64,000 nt of DNA from Asanoa ferruginea (lineage in GTDB: Bacteria > Actinomycetota > Actinomycetes > Mycobacteriales > Micromonosporaceae). Under the pieces are notes generated by a model, which was given only the letters and a program-made list of their open reading frames with translations, made no database searches and was not told the DNA's origin. Below are positions 36,736-46,052 of the stretch, one piece after another. Every line of letters starts with the position of its first letter. Position 1 is the first letter of the stretch. Both the position numbers and the translations under genes were made by a program. The stretch spans positions 6,758,001-6,822,000 of the forward strand of contig NZ_QUMQ01000001.1 in NCBI RefSeq assembly GCF_003387075.1. Reading direction: 5' to 3'.

Positions 36736-37289
36736 CGGGCCGAGCCTACCGGCGCGGTCGGCACCCAGAAGCGGAGCTTGCCGGACCGCTCGTCGTCGAA
36801 GACGCCGCCGTTGCTCTCGATCACCCTGCGTGACCCGACGTTGTCGACGTCGCAGGTGACCAGCACCGAGTCGATGCCCAGGGCCTCGGCGATCGGCAAC
36901 GCCGCGGCCAACATCGCGGTGGCGTGGCCCCGCAGCCGGGCGCTCGGCCGCACGTCGTAGCCGATGTGGCCGCCGAGCTCGCGCAGGCTGTCGTTGAGTC
37001 GGTGCCGGATCGCCAGCCGACCGAGGTAGGCGTCGCCGTCGACCCACCAGAGCGTCGTCGACGGGACATGCGTCGGCGGGCGCGGCGACTCCTCCAGCGC
37101 CTGGGCCCGCAGCCACGCGGTGTATTCGGCGAACACCTCGGGGTTGTGCCAAGAATCGCGGTAGGCGCGGATCTCGGCGCCGATCATCGACTGGTCGTCG
37201 GCCGCACCGCGCCCCTCGGCCTGGAACTCGGTCATCCCGGCGAGGAAGGAGCGGTGCACGGCGACGGTGGGTGGCAGCAGTTCGGGCAC
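36732..37289 (-). CDS. GNAT family N-acetyltransferase
   Basis: A 185-residue acetyltransferase. The acetyl-CoA binding region is seen as GYDVRPSARLRGHATAML, followed by VDNVGSRRVIESNGG. The N-terminal half contains TLWWVDGDAYLGRLAIRH. GTG start at 37289. Coupled by a four-base overlap to the DUF952 gene. Confidence 0.85.
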   Translation of the reverse strand: MPELLPPTVAVHRSFLAGMTEFQAEGRGAADDQSMIGAEIRAYRDSWHNPEVFAEYTAWLRAQALEESPRPPTHVPSTTLWWVDGDAYLGRLAIRHRLNDSLRELGGHIGYDVRPSARLRGHATAMLAAALPIAEALGIDSVLVTCDVDNVGSRRVIESNGGVFDDERSGKLRFWVPTAPVGSAR

Positions 37290-37335
37290 GCTCCTTCCTA
37301 TCGTGGATCGCGCCCGGCGCGCACCGGGATTTGCG

Positions 37336-38166
37336 TCACCCGACCCGTTGCAGGGCCCGCTCGCGGCGCGCGGACATCCGCGAACCGGATTCCCTCCTGG
37401 CCATCCGGCGCAGCACCAACGGAGCGAGCAGCAGCCCGGCCACCGCCCACAGCGACAGCACGCCGACCGTCTCCAGGTGCCGCCACGAGTCGCCCAGCTC
37501 GACGCTCACCGCGGCGTCCGGCAGCAGTGCCGCGCGCATGCCGAGGCCGAGCCAGTAGAACGGGAACGCCTGCCCGACCGCCTGCAACCAGCCGGGCAGC
37601 GCGGCGATCGGGTAGAAGATGCCGGAGATCGCGACCACGCCGAGGATCGGCAGGGTGAGCAGCCCCTGTGCGCGCGGGCTGCCGAAGACCGCGCCGAGCA
37701 CGATGCCCAGCGGCAACGTCGCGGCCAGGGCCAGCGCGAGCAGGCCGGCGACCGCGAGCCAGGTCCCGGCACCGCCGGTGACCAGGCCGGGCACCAGCAG
37801 CGCGGCCGGCACCAGGAAGACGGCCAGGTCGGCCAACAGCCCGCCGCCGACCAGGATCAGCGTGCCGACCAGGTAGGCCGGGACGCCGTGCGGGGTCGCC
37901 TTGGCCCGCAGCAGGGTGCCGTCTTCCCGGTCGGCGGTGAGCTGCTGGCTCAGCGAGACCATGCCGAAGGCGGCGTTCATGCCCAGGATGCTCGGCACGG
38001 CCAGCGCGCCGAGCGAGAAGGCGCCGAACTCGCGGTCGCGCAGGAACACCACGGCGCCGACCATCAGCAGCGGCCAGAAGACGTGTGAGAACAGCTCAGA
38101 GCCGTTGCTGAACGACTGGCGCAGCAGGATCACGCCGCGGCGCCAGCCCAGCCGCAGGGCGGTCAC
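37336..38166 (-). CDS. ABC-2 type transporter permease
   Basis: A 276-residue membrane protein with about six transmembrane segments and the ABC-2 loop LTADREDGTLLRAKATPHG between TM2 and TM3. GTG at 38166 overlaps the stop of the ATPase gene (GTGA, 38163-38166). Basic C-terminus (RRMARRESGSRMSARRERAL). Partner of the upstream ATPase in a heterodimeric exporter. Confidence 0.9.
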   Translation of the reverse strand: MTALRLGWRRGVILLRQSFSNGSELFSHVFWPLLMVGAVVFLRDREFGAFSLGALAVPSILGMNAAFGMVSLSQQLTADREDGTLLRAKATPHGVPAYLVGTLILVGGGLLADLAVFLVPAALLVPGLVTGGAGTWLAVAGLLALALAATLPLGIVLGAVFGSPRAQGLLTLPILGVVAISGIFYPIAALPGWLQAVGQAFPFYWLGLGMRAALLPDAAVSVELGDSWRHLETVGVLSLWAVAGLLLAPLVLRRMARRESGSRMSARRERALQRVG

Positions 38167-39005
38167 CGGGCCACCTCGGCCTGCTGGACCAGCGCGAGGT
38201 AGGTCTGCTCCAACGACGCCCGGTGCACCTCGAGCTCGGCGACCTCGGTGCCGTGGGTGGCGAACAGCTCGCGGACGAACGCCGTGGAATCGGGCGTCGA
38301 CCGGGTGAACCGCTGGTCGCCGCGGCGCCACCGGACCTCGTCGGCACCGACGATCTCCTTTGCCAGCTCGGCCGGCGTTCCGTCGGCGACGACCCGGCCC
38401 CGGTCGAGGATGACGATCCGGTCGGCCAGCCGCTCGGCCTCGGCCAGGTCGTGCGTGGTCAGCAGCACCGTGGTCTCCAGGCCGGCGAGCAGGTCGTGGA
38501 ACTCGTGCCGGGCGACCGGGTCGAAGCCGGCGGTCGGCTCGTCGAGGAACAGCACGTCGGGGCGGCCGACCACGCCGATCGCGACGTCGAGCCGGCGCCG
38601 TTGGCCGCCGGAGAGGGTGCGGATCTTCTGGCCCGCCTGCTCGGTGAGACCCACGGCGGTGAGCAGCCGGTCGACCGGCCACGGCCGCGGGTAGTAGCCG
38701 GCGAGGTGGCCGAGCAGCTCGCGGACTCGCCACTTGGCGTGGTCGCGCCACGACTGGAGGACGATCCCGACCCGGGCGCGCCAGGCGTCGCCGCCGCGGG
38801 CAGGGTCGGTGCCGAGCACCTCGACCCGGCCGGCGTGGCGCTGCCGGAACCCCTCCAGGATCTCGATCGTCGTGGTCTTGCCGGCGCCGTTGGGGCCCAG
38901 CAGCGCCACCGTCTCGCCGGCGCTGACCCCGAACGTCACGTCGTACAGCACCTCGGTGGCGCCGTAGCGCATCCGTACACCGTCGATGTCAATGGCGGTT
39001 GTCAT
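38163..39005 (-). CDS. ABC transporter ATP-binding protein
   Basis: A 280-residue ATPase. Walker A GPNGAGKTT is at residues 38-46, signature LSGGQRRRLDVA near 130, Walker B VLFLDEPTAGFD and the switch histidine in LTTHDLAEAE follow. ATG at 39005. The gene is divergent from the HTH-fusion regulator at 39151, which probably controls it. Substrate is unknown; related pairs export antibiotics or lipids. Confidence 0.93.
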   Translation of the reverse strand: MTTAIDIDGVRMRYGATEVLYDVTFGVSAGETVALLGPNGAGKTTTIEILEGFRQRHAGRVEVLGTDPARGGDAWRARVGIVLQSWRDHAKWRVRELLGHLAGYYPRPWPVDRLLTAVGLTEQAGQKIRTLSGGQRRRLDVAIGVVGRPDVLFLDEPTAGFDPVARHEFHDLLAGLETTVLLTTHDLAEAERLADRIVILDRGRVVADGTPAELAKEIVGADEVRWRRGDQRFTRSTPDSTAFVRELFATHGTEVAELEVHRASLEQTYLALVQQAEVAR

Positions 39006-39078
39006 GCCGTCGGACGGTAGTTTTCGTTTCCGCGACCGTCAACGCTAGAATCCTTTACCGACAACGGAATCCGGCAAT

Positions 39079-39141
39079 CATTGCAATGGCGATGGCGGGG
39101 AACGCAACGCTCGTTGCAATGGGCTGTCGGTGAACGCAACG
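39079..39141. promoter_or_regulatory. Cluster of palindromes and direct repeats between ABC exporter and regulator
   Basis: CATTGCAATG (39079-39088) is a perfect palindrome, GCAACG-CT-CGTTGC (39104-39117) is a second, and GAACGCAACG occurs twice in direct orientation (39100-39109 and 39132-39141). The region lies between the ATPase start (39005) and the regulator start (39151). It is a good candidate for the binding site of the regulator at 39151-40068 acting on both genes. Confidence 0.6.
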
Positions 39142-39150
39142 GAGGTCGCG

Positions 39151-40068
39151 ATGCCCGGTGGCAGGCTGACGCACGACGAGCGGGTGCGCATCGCGTCCGG
39201 GCTCACCGAGGGCTTCGGCTTCGCCGAGATCGCCCGCGACCTCGGCCGGCCGACCTCGACCGTGACCCGCGAGGTGGCCCGCAACGGCGGGGCCCGCGGC
39301 TACGCGGCCGACCGGGCGCACCGAGCGACCGCTCGCCGCGCCGCGCGCCGGCCGCCGCTCGGCCCGCCGGATGCCGGGTCGGCCGCCGACGAGGAGGCCC
39401 GGCGGGCGTTCGTCGAGGAGTTCGCGACGATGTTGACCGCGGCCGGGATACCGCGGATGGTGGCCCGGGTGCTGTCCTGCCTCTATACCACCGAGGCCGG
39501 CAGCCTGACCGCCGGCGACCTGGTCGAGCGGCTGCGGGTCAGCCCGGCCTCGGTGTCCAAGGCGGTCGGCTACCTCGCCGGGATCGACCTGCTGCGCCGC
39601 GAGCGGGTGGGCCGGCGGGAGCGCTACGTCGTCGACGACGACGTCTGGCTGCGGGCCTGGGCCGGCAACGCGCGCACCCACCTCGTGTGGGCCGAGGCCG
39701 CCGAGCGAGGTGTCGCCGTCTTCGGCCGCGACACCCGGGCCGGCGGCCGGCTGGCCGAGATGGCCGGCTTCTTCGGCCGGCTCGGCGACGACATGTCCGG
39801 CGGACCATCCGACGCCGCCGTCGCCGACGTGTTGACGGTCACCGCCGCGCTGGTGCAGGTCGGCGCGCCGGTGCGGCCCGCCGTGCTGGCGACGGCGCTC
39901 GGTTGGGCGGGCGCCCGGGTCGACGCCGCGCTGCACGACGCCGCACGCAGGTCAGACCTGACGGGGCCGGTGTCAGTGCATCGACGGCGCGGCGGTGGTT
40001 ACGCCGCCATCCCGAAACTTTCCGAGGCACAACGTGCCAAATTGACGACCGTCGTGCGGTCATCGTGA
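39151..40068 (+). CDS. Chimeric regulator: IS30-type HTH plus MarR/GbsR-like winged helix
   Basis: A 305-residue protein. Residues 5-68 (LTHDERVRIASGLTEG, then FAEIARDLGRPTSTVTREV and YAADRAHRATARRAARR) match the N-terminal helix-turn-helix of IS30-family transposases. Residues 85-165 (AGDLVERLRVSPASVSKAVGYL, LLRRERVGRRERY) are a winged-helix of the GbsR/MarR type. The remainder is helical. No DDE catalytic domain is present, so it is not a transposase. ATG 39151 has GGAGG at 39141-39145; the ATG at 39130 lies before this RBS and is not needed. Adjacent divergent ABC exporter suggests a ligand-responsive repressor. Confidence 0.8.
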   Translation: MPGGRLTHDERVRIASGLTEGFGFAEIARDLGRPTSTVTREVARNGGARGYAADRAHRATARRAARRPPLGPPDAGSAADEEARRAFVEEFATMLTAAGIPRMVARVLSCLYTTEAGSLTAGDLVERLRVSPASVSKAVGYLAGIDLLRRERVGRRERYVVDDDVWLRAWAGNARTHLVWAEAAERGVAVFGRDTRAGGRLAEMAGFFGRLGDDMSGGPSDAAVADVLTVTAALVQVGAPVRPAVLATALGWAGARVDAALHDAARRSDLTGPVSVHRRRGGGYAAIPKLSEAQRAKLTTVVRSS

Positions 40069-40168
40069 GGCTACCCAGCGACTTATGACCGAACGTTGCA
40101 TGGTGATCGTCCCATTGGTAGGACATTGTTGATCTCGCAACCAGACGGTCTGACGACGAAAGCGAATC

Positions 40169-41017
40169 ATGGCGCACATAGACCAATTCGGGTATGGCTG
40201 GATTACTCCGGCGTTGAGCTACGCGCTATCGGTGTTGGGTTCGGTCCTCGGACTGCTCTGCGCCCAACGGGCCCGTGAGGCCACCGCCACCGCACAACGC
40301 GCCTGGTGGCTGATGCTGGCCGCGTGGGCGATCGGCGGCACCGCGATCTGGAGCATGCACTTCATGGCGATGCTCGGCTTCTCGGTCACCGGGGCGCCGA
40401 TCCGCTACGACATCGGGCTCACCGCGGCCAGCGCGCTCATCGCGATCGTGATGGTCGGCGTCGGGCTGTTCATCGCCGGCCTGGGCCGGCCACTGCTGAT
40501 CAAGGTGATCATCGGCGGCGTGATCGCCGGAGCCGGGGTCGCGGCGATGCACTACACCGGCATGGCCGCCATGCGGGTCAACGCCGAAATCCACTACGAC
40601 AGCACCCGGGTCGGCCTGTCGATCGCCATCGCGGTCGTCGCCTCGGCGGTCGCGCTGTGGCTCGCGCTCAACGTCAAGGGCACGCTCGCGGTGTTCGGTT
40701 CGGCCCTGATCATGGGTGTCGCGGTCAACGGCATGCATTTCACCGGCATGTACTCGATGTCGGCGACGCTGCACGAGGAGCGCGGGGCGCTGGCCGGTGC
40801 GACCGCGTCCAACCTGCTGGTGCCGATCGTCCTCGCGGTGATCCTGGTGGTCATCGGCCTGGTCTACGCGGTGCTGGCCGCACCCAACGCCGACGACCGC
40901 GCCGGCATGGCCTACCTCCAGAACCGGATCGCCGACCGGGAGGACAACCCGCCCGCCCCGGCCGCGCCGGCACCCGACCCGCACGGCCTGGCGGCCCGGT
41001 TCCAGAGCCGGCGCTGA
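40169..41017 (+). CDS. MHYT-domain integral membrane sensor
   Basis: A 282-residue protein with seven predicted transmembrane helices and three copies of the MHYT metal-binding motif: MHFMAM (M63-H64), MHYTGM (M127-H128) and MHFTGM (M189-H190). The MHYT domain is thought to bind copper and sense a diatomic gas. Unlike most family members it has no C-terminal GGDEF, EAL or kinase domain, only a 40-residue alanine/proline-rich tail, so its output partner is unknown. ATG 40169. Confidence 0.9.
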   Translation: MAHIDQFGYGWITPALSYALSVLGSVLGLLCAQRAREATATAQRAWWLMLAAWAIGGTAIWSMHFMAMLGFSVTGAPIRYDIGLTAASALIAIVMVGVGLFIAGLGRPLLIKVIIGGVIAGAGVAAMHYTGMAAMRVNAEIHYDSTRVGLSIAIAVVASAVALWLALNVKGTLAVFGSALIMGVAVNGMHFTGMYSMSATLHEERGALAGATASNLLVPIVLAVILVVIGLVYAVLAAPNADDRAGMAYLQNRIADREDNPPAPAAPAPDPHGLAARFQSRR

Positions 41018-41035
41018 CGCAATACGGTTGCGCCC

Positions 41036-42259
41036 ATGGAATGGAACTGGGCAGGCAACCACCGCTACGCCGCCGCACGAGTGGCCCGGCCGACCTCGGT
41101 CGGCGAGGCGCAGGACCTGGTCGCGTCCGCCGACCGGGTGCGGGCGCTGGGCACCCGGCACTCGTTCAGCGGCATCGCCGACACGCCGGGCCTGCTGCTG
41201 TCCACCGCTGACCTGCCGGTCGACCTCGCCGTCGACGAGGCAGACGGCAGCGTCACGGTCGGCGGCGGCGCCCGCTACGGCGATGTGGCGGTGGCCCTCG
41301 ACGGCCACGGCCGGGCGCTGGCGACCATGGCGTCGCTGCCGCACATCTCGGTCGCGGGCGCGGTGGCGACCGGCACGCACGGCTCGGGCGACCGCACCGG
41401 GTCACTGGCGGCCGGCGTACGCGCGGTCGAGGTGATCGGTCCCGACGGCACGCTGCGCACGGTGCGCCGGGGCGAACCCGACTTCGCCGGCAGCGTGGTC
41501 GCCCTCGGCACGCTCGGCGTGGTGACCCGGGTCACCTTAGACACCGAACCGTCCTATGTGGTGCGCCAGGCGGTCTACCGCGACCTGCCCTGGTCGCTGG
41601 TCGACACCGACTTCGACGCTCTCACCGGCGCGGCCTACAGCGTGAGCCTGTTCGTCGATTGGGCCGGTGACCGGATCGCGCAGGTCTGGCTGAAGAGCCG
41701 CACCGACCTGCCGGCCGACCTCTTCGGCGTCGTGGCCGCCGACGAGCCGGTGCACATGCTGGCCGGCGCGCCGACCGCCGCGGTGACGGGCCAGCAGGGC
41801 GTCTCCGGCCCCTGGCACGAGCGGCTGCCGCACTTCAAGCTGGCGTTCACGCCGAGCCGCGGCGAGGAACTCCAGAGCGAATACCTGCTGCCGCGCGCGG
41901 CCGTGCACGAGGCGTTCGCCGCGCTCCGCCCGCTCGCGCCGCGGATCGCGTCGGTGCTCCAGATCTCCGAGATCCGCACGGTCGCGGCCGACGACCTGTG
42001 GCTCAGCCCCGCCTACGGCACCGACGTGGTCGGCGTGCACTTCACCTGGGTCAAGGACATCGAGCGGGTGTTCGCGCTGCTGCCCGACATCGAGGCGGCG
42101 CTGCTGCCGCTCGGTGCCCGGCCCCACTGGGGCAAGTGCTTCGCCGCCACCGAGGTGGCCGCCAGCTATCCGCGGATGGCCGACTTCCGTGCCCTGCGGG
42201 CCCGGGTCGACCCGACCGGCAAGTTCGGCAACGACCTGGTCGACACGCTCCTGGGCTAG
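41036..42259 (+). CDS. Alditol oxidase-like FAD oxidase
   Basis: A 407-residue VAO-family flavoprotein resembling Streptomyces alditol oxidase (AldO) and xylitol oxidase. FAD-binding GTRHSFSGIADT has the histidine (H42) expected to carry covalent FAD; ATGTHGSGDRTGSL and GTLGVVTRVTLD follow; the HWGK motif (ARPHWGKCFA) and the end GNDLVDTLLG are typical of the sugar-alcohol oxidase end. It should oxidise a polyol such as xylitol, sorbitol or glycerol to the aldehyde and H2O2. Starts 18 bp after the MHYT gene. Confidence 0.88.
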   Translation: MEWNWAGNHRYAAARVARPTSVGEAQDLVASADRVRALGTRHSFSGIADTPGLLLSTADLPVDLAVDEADGSVTVGGGARYGDVAVALDGHGRALATMASLPHISVAGAVATGTHGSGDRTGSLAAGVRAVEVIGPDGTLRTVRRGEPDFAGSVVALGTLGVVTRVTLDTEPSYVVRQAVYRDLPWSLVDTDFDALTGAAYSVSLFVDWAGDRIAQVWLKSRTDLPADLFGVVAADEPVHMLAGAPTAAVTGQQGVSGPWHERLPHFKLAFTPSRGEELQSEYLLPRAAVHEAFAALRPLAPRIASVLQISEIRTVAADDLWLSPAYGTDVVGVHFTWVKDIERVFALLPDIEAALLPLGARPHWGKCFAATEVAASYPRMADFRALRARVDPTGKFGNDLVDTLLG

Positions 42260-42295
42260 GCCGGGTCCGGCCCTGCGTGGCGGCCGGGCACGGCC
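42259..42295. terminator. Two GC hairpins between convergent genes
   Basis: GGCCGGGTCCGGCC (42259-42272) and GGCCGGGCACGGCC (42282-42295) are near-identical direct repeats; each can fold as a small GC hairpin. They fill the gap between the alditol oxidase and FUSC stops and likely act as a bidirectional terminator. Confidence 0.5.
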
Positions 42296-44547
42296 TAACC
42301 GGTCACCGGGTGTGTCTCGGCCACCCGGGCCGGCCCGGTCAGTGTCACCTCCAGCCGGCGGGCGGCGTCGAGGTGGTCGGCCGTCCAGATCACCCGAACC
42401 GCGGCCGACGTCGCGTTGCTGTCGCCGCTGTCCAGATCCCGGCGGACAGCCGCGATCAGCCGGTCGCCGGCGGTCAGATCGGGTGGGTCGGGCGCGGGTG
42501 TCGGCGCCGCGCCGTCGCCGGCGAGGGTCGCGGCCAGTTCGGTGTACCAGCGCTCGACGTCCTCGCTGCTGCTCAACAGCAGCGTGCGGGCGGCGGCCCG
42601 GTCGCCCGCCGCCGGGTTGTCCCGCTGCCACAGGTCGAGCACCGCGTCGGCGGTGATCCGCAGCGCGGCCACGCCGTTGACCAGGCTGGTGATCTCGGCG
42701 AGCGGCATCGGCTTGGCGCCCCGCTCGTTGAGGTAGGTGCGGAAGGTGTCGTCGAGCCGGCGGGCCGACGCCGCGGCCCGCTGCGCCTCGGCCGTCGGTG
42801 CCTGGGGCCGACCCCCGTCGTCGCAGCAGTGCGCCGCGTACGCGACCGCGGCGTGCAGGTAGTGCGCGCTGTCGGCGTAGGAGTCGGCCAACGCCCGGCG
42901 CAGTTCCTTGCGCGCCCCGCGCGGCCAGAGCAGCAGCCCGACCAGGATGCTGATCCCGACGCCGATCGCCACGTCTTCGACCCGGATCAGGCCGAGCTGC
43001 CAGCCCGCGGGCTGGATGATGTTGAAGAGGATCAGCAGCGCCACGGTGAACGCGGCCTGGCCGGCCGCGAACGAGATCCGCGCGGGCGCGATGCCGGCCA
43101 TCAGCACGGCCACGGGGAGCAGCGCCCACAGCACGTTGATGTCGGTGCCGACGCCGATCAGGATCACCGCACCGATCACGAAGCCGACCACCGTGCCGAG
43201 GATCGCCCGGATCGCGTTCTGCCCGGTGGCGAGGGCGTTCGAACGCAGGACGGCGAGCGTCCCGAAGATCACCCAGAAGGAGTGCTGCACGCCGGTGTAG
43301 TGCACGACCACCACCGCGGCGGCGATCCCGAGCGCGCCGCGCAGGCTGTTGTGCAGCCAGGTGGAGTGTGGCTCGAGGTGGGCCATGGCGCGCTCGCGGG
43401 CCGTCCGCCACGGCCCGGCCAGGCCACCCGGCTGCTGGCCGAGCAGGCGCTGTCCCCAGGTGCGCCGCTCGGCCGCCACGCTCAGCTCGACATTGCCCGC
43501 GACCAGGCGGACGGCGTACGCCAGTTCCTGGACCCGGAAACTCGGCGCCAGCGCCCCGACGAACTCGTTGACGTGACCGTTTCCGGTCAGCTCCAGCGGC
43601 AACGTGACGGTCGCCTCGCGCGCCATTCGCGCCAGCGCCGCGTCGAGCCGGCCCTGTGCCGCGTGCAGGGCGTCGGGCGGCGTGTCCGGGCGTTCGAGCA
43701 GGGTCGCGGCCTCGTCGAGCAGGTCGGCGGCCGCGTCCTTGACCGCGTCGACCGGCCCGCCGCCGGCGCCCTTGGTGGCCGGCCGCTCCAGCACGTCGCG
43801 GATCCAGGCCAGCTCGTCGATCAGGCGGACCCGGGCGCGGGCCGCGGTGGTCAGGCCGGTGGGCCGCGACGGCGCGCTGAGAAAGGCCCGGTGCAACGCG
43901 CTGACCGCCTTCTCAGCGGCGGCGTCGAGGGCGTCAACGTCTTCAGGCGCGCCCCGCCACCGGGCCGCGCCGGCGTGCAGCGCGGCGGCCAACGCCCGGC
44001 AGGCGGCCACCGTCGGCGCGCGCAGGGGATCGGTCACCGGCGCCGGCCAGAGGAACCGGATCGCCAGCAGCGACCCGCCCGCGGCCAGGGCCCAGCCGGC
44101 CAGGCGCGGGCCGACCGCCGCCGGGCCGGCCGGTAACGAGACCGCCAGGATCACCGCCAGCAGCAGCGAGATGCTGGCGCTGGCGAGCACCGAACTGACC
44201 ACGCCGGAGAACAGGATCGCGAACGCGATCACCAGGATGACCGGGGCGGCCACCGCGACGTGTGGCGAGATCAGCGTGCCGATCGCGAGCAGCACGGCGC
44301 CCGCGCCGATCAGGCCCAGCTCGGCCTGGATCCGCTCCCGCATCGTCCCGCCGAACTCGACGAGCAGCAGCAGGCAGAAGGCCCCGATGGCGGCGAACGT
44401 GCCGATCGCGACGTTCCCGATGACCAGCAGCCCGATCGCGAAGAGGGCCGGCGACACGACACCGGCCCGCGCCCCGCGGCGGACAGCACCGTCGACCAGG
44501 AGCCCCTTGGCAAAGCCTTTGATCCGGGTAGCGGCCCGCGTCCTCAC
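42295..44547 (-). CDS. FUSC family membrane protein
   Basis: A 750-residue protein with two membrane bundles (about residues 25-150 and 400-540) separated by a soluble helical region, the arrangement of FUSC/aromatic-acid exporter (AaeB/YccS-like) proteins. HYTGVQHSFWVIFGTLAVLRSNA begins the second bundle. GTG at 44547 overlaps the GMC stop (GTGA, 44544-44547). The frame continues far upstream in the antisense of the GMC gene, which is a shadow. Presumed role: efflux of organic acids. Confidence 0.87.
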   Translation of the reverse strand: MRTRAATRIKGFAKGLLVDGAVRRGARAGVVSPALFAIGLLVIGNVAIGTFAAIGAFCLLLLVEFGGTMRERIQAELGLIGAGAVLLAIGTLISPHVAVAAPVILVIAFAILFSGVVSSVLASASISLLLAVILAVSLPAGPAAVGPRLAGWALAAGGSLLAIRFLWPAPVTDPLRAPTVAACRALAAALHAGAARWRGAPEDVDALDAAAEKAVSALHRAFLSAPSRPTGLTTAARARVRLIDELAWIRDVLERPATKGAGGGPVDAVKDAAADLLDEAATLLERPDTPPDALHAAQGRLDAALARMAREATVTLPLELTGNGHVNEFVGALAPSFRVQELAYAVRLVAGNVELSVAAERRTWGQRLLGQQPGGLAGPWRTARERAMAHLEPHSTWLHNSLRGALGIAAAVVVVHYTGVQHSFWVIFGTLAVLRSNALATGQNAIRAILGTVVGFVIGAVILIGVGTDINVLWALLPVAVLMAGIAPARISFAAGQAAFTVALLILFNIIQPAGWQLGLIRVEDVAIGVGISILVGLLLWPRGARKELRRALADSYADSAHYLHAAVAYAAHCCDDGGRPQAPTAEAQRAAASARRLDDTFRTYLNERGAKPMPLAEITSLVNGVAALRITADAVLDLWQRDNPAAGDRAAARTLLLSSSEDVERWYTELAATLAGDGAAPTPAPDPPDLTAGDRLIAAVRRDLDSGDSNATSAAVRVIWTADHLDAARRLEVTLTGPARVAETHPVTG

Positions 44548-45962
44548 CCGGACCCGCTGACCAGGCTCGCGGCCCGCTCGGCGATGGCCACCGTGGGTGC
44601 GTGGGTGTTGCCGCTGACGATCGACGGCATGACCGAGGAGTCGGCCACCCGCAGCCCGGCGATCGCGTGGACCCGTAGCTCCGGGTCGACCACCGCGGCG
44701 CCGTCGATGCCCATCCGGCACGTGCCGACGGGGTGGAAATAGGGCGTGACGGTGTCCCGCACGTACTGCGCGAGCACCGTGCTGCTGGCCGCGCCCACCC
44801 CGGGGAACTCCTCCTCGTCGCGAACCCCGGCCAACGCCGCCGCGGCGCCGATCTCGCGGGCCATCCGCAGCCCGGTCACCATCCGGTCGACGTCGCGCTC
44901 GTCGGTGAGGAAGGCCGGGTCGATCAGTGGCGGCGCGAACGGGTCGGGCCCGGACAGCCGCACCGTGCCCCGGCTCTCCGGGCGGGTCAGCGCGAACACC
45001 ACGGAGTAGCCGTCCTCGGTGCCCGGCGCCCAGCGCGGGTGCACCGGCAGCTCGACGAAGACCATGTGCAGGTCGGGCGGTGCGGCGGGGTCGGCGCGGG
45101 TCAGCACGCGCGGGCGGCGGCCGGCCGGTGCGTCCCGCACGGTGTGCCGGGCCGCGTAGGCGACCTGCGACTTCGGGTGGTCGTGCAGGTTGGCGCCGAC
45201 GCCCGGCAGGTCGGCGACCACCGGCAGGCCCAGCTCGCGCAGGTGCTCGCCGGGGCCGATGCCGGAGAGCATCAGCAACTGGGGGGACCCGATCGCGCCG
45301 GCCGTCAGCAGCACCTCGCGGTCGGCCCAGCTCACCCCGGTGTGCCCGTCGACCCGGTAGGCGACGCCCCGGCAGGTGCCGGCTTCGACCACCAGCCGTA
45401 CCGCGTCGGCGTCGGTCATCACGGTGAGGTTTTCCCGCTCGTTGGCGGGCCCGAGGTAGGTCTCGGCGGCGCTGTGCCCCGGCCCGGCGTCGTCCCATGC
45501 CGTGCCCTCGACATCCGGACCATTGCCGTCCGGATTCGGGGGATGCCCGGCCTCGACCGATGCGGCGTAGAAGGCTTCCCAGAGCGGGTCCGTCGGGGCT
45601 GCGTTTCCGTCGTCGCCGCCGTCGAAGAAGGGCAGCAGCGACTCGTAGGTCCAGCCCAGCGCGCCCGCGTCGGCCCACGCGTCATAACTGGCGGCGTCAC
45701 CCCGGATGTGCATGAGGCCGTTGGTGCCACTGGAACCACCGAGGACCTTGCCGCGCGGGTAGGGCAGGGCCTCCCGATCGGCGTTGGCCTGCGGCACGGT
45801 GGCGTAATGCCAGTCGGCGTCGGCGCCGCCGCTGGTGGTCGGCGGGAACGCGGTGCCGGCCTCCAGCAGCAGCACCCGCACGCCGGCATCCTGCGAGAGG
45901 CGTGCGGCCAGCACGCAGCCCGCGGTGCCGGCGCCGACCACGATGTAATCGAAAGAGCGCAT
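44544..45962 (-). CDS. GMC family oxidoreductase
   Basis: A 472-residue FAD enzyme of the choline dehydrogenase/glucose oxidase group. FAD motif VVGAGTAGCVLAARLS (residues 8-23), GGSSGTNGLMHIRG (signature 1), LTAGAIGSPQLLMLSGIGP (signature 2) and HPVGTCRMG with the C-terminal NTHAPT. The active-site His-Asn pair would be in YFHPVGTC and GNTHAP. ATG 45962. Substrate likely an alcohol. Co-directional with, and overlapping, the FUSC gene. Confidence 0.9.
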   Translation of the reverse strand: MRSFDYIVVGAGTAGCVLAARLSQDAGVRVLLLEAGTAFPPTTSGGADADWHYATVPQANADREALPYPRGKVLGGSSGTNGLMHIRGDAASYDAWADAGALGWTYESLLPFFDGGDDGNAAPTDPLWEAFYAASVEAGHPPNPDGNGPDVEGTAWDDAGPGHSAAETYLGPANERENLTVMTDADAVRLVVEAGTCRGVAYRVDGHTGVSWADREVLLTAGAIGSPQLLMLSGIGPGEHLRELGLPVVADLPGVGANLHDHPKSQVAYAARHTVRDAPAGRRPRVLTRADPAAPPDLHMVFVELPVHPRWAPGTEDGYSVVFALTRPESRGTVRLSGPDPFAPPLIDPAFLTDERDVDRMVTGLRMAREIGAAAALAGVRDEEEFPGVGAASSTVLAQYVRDTVTPYFHPVGTCRMGIDGAAVVDPELRVHAIAGLRVADSSVMPSIVSGNTHAPTVAIAERAASLVSGSG

Positions 45963-46052
45963 GGCGATCCTCCCGGGATCGGCCCGTAGCGTCGATGCTA
46001 GGCCGGCACCGGGGGTGATTTCCACGGATTGGCGGAACGGTGGCGGCTTACG

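Noticed and set aside
44548-45678. Upstream extension of the FUSC reading frame to 45678
   Set aside because: It runs antisense-like within the GMC gene on the same strand in another frame. The sequence is arginine/glycine-rich with no helix pattern. The GTG at 44547 fits the FUSC start and the four-base overlap.
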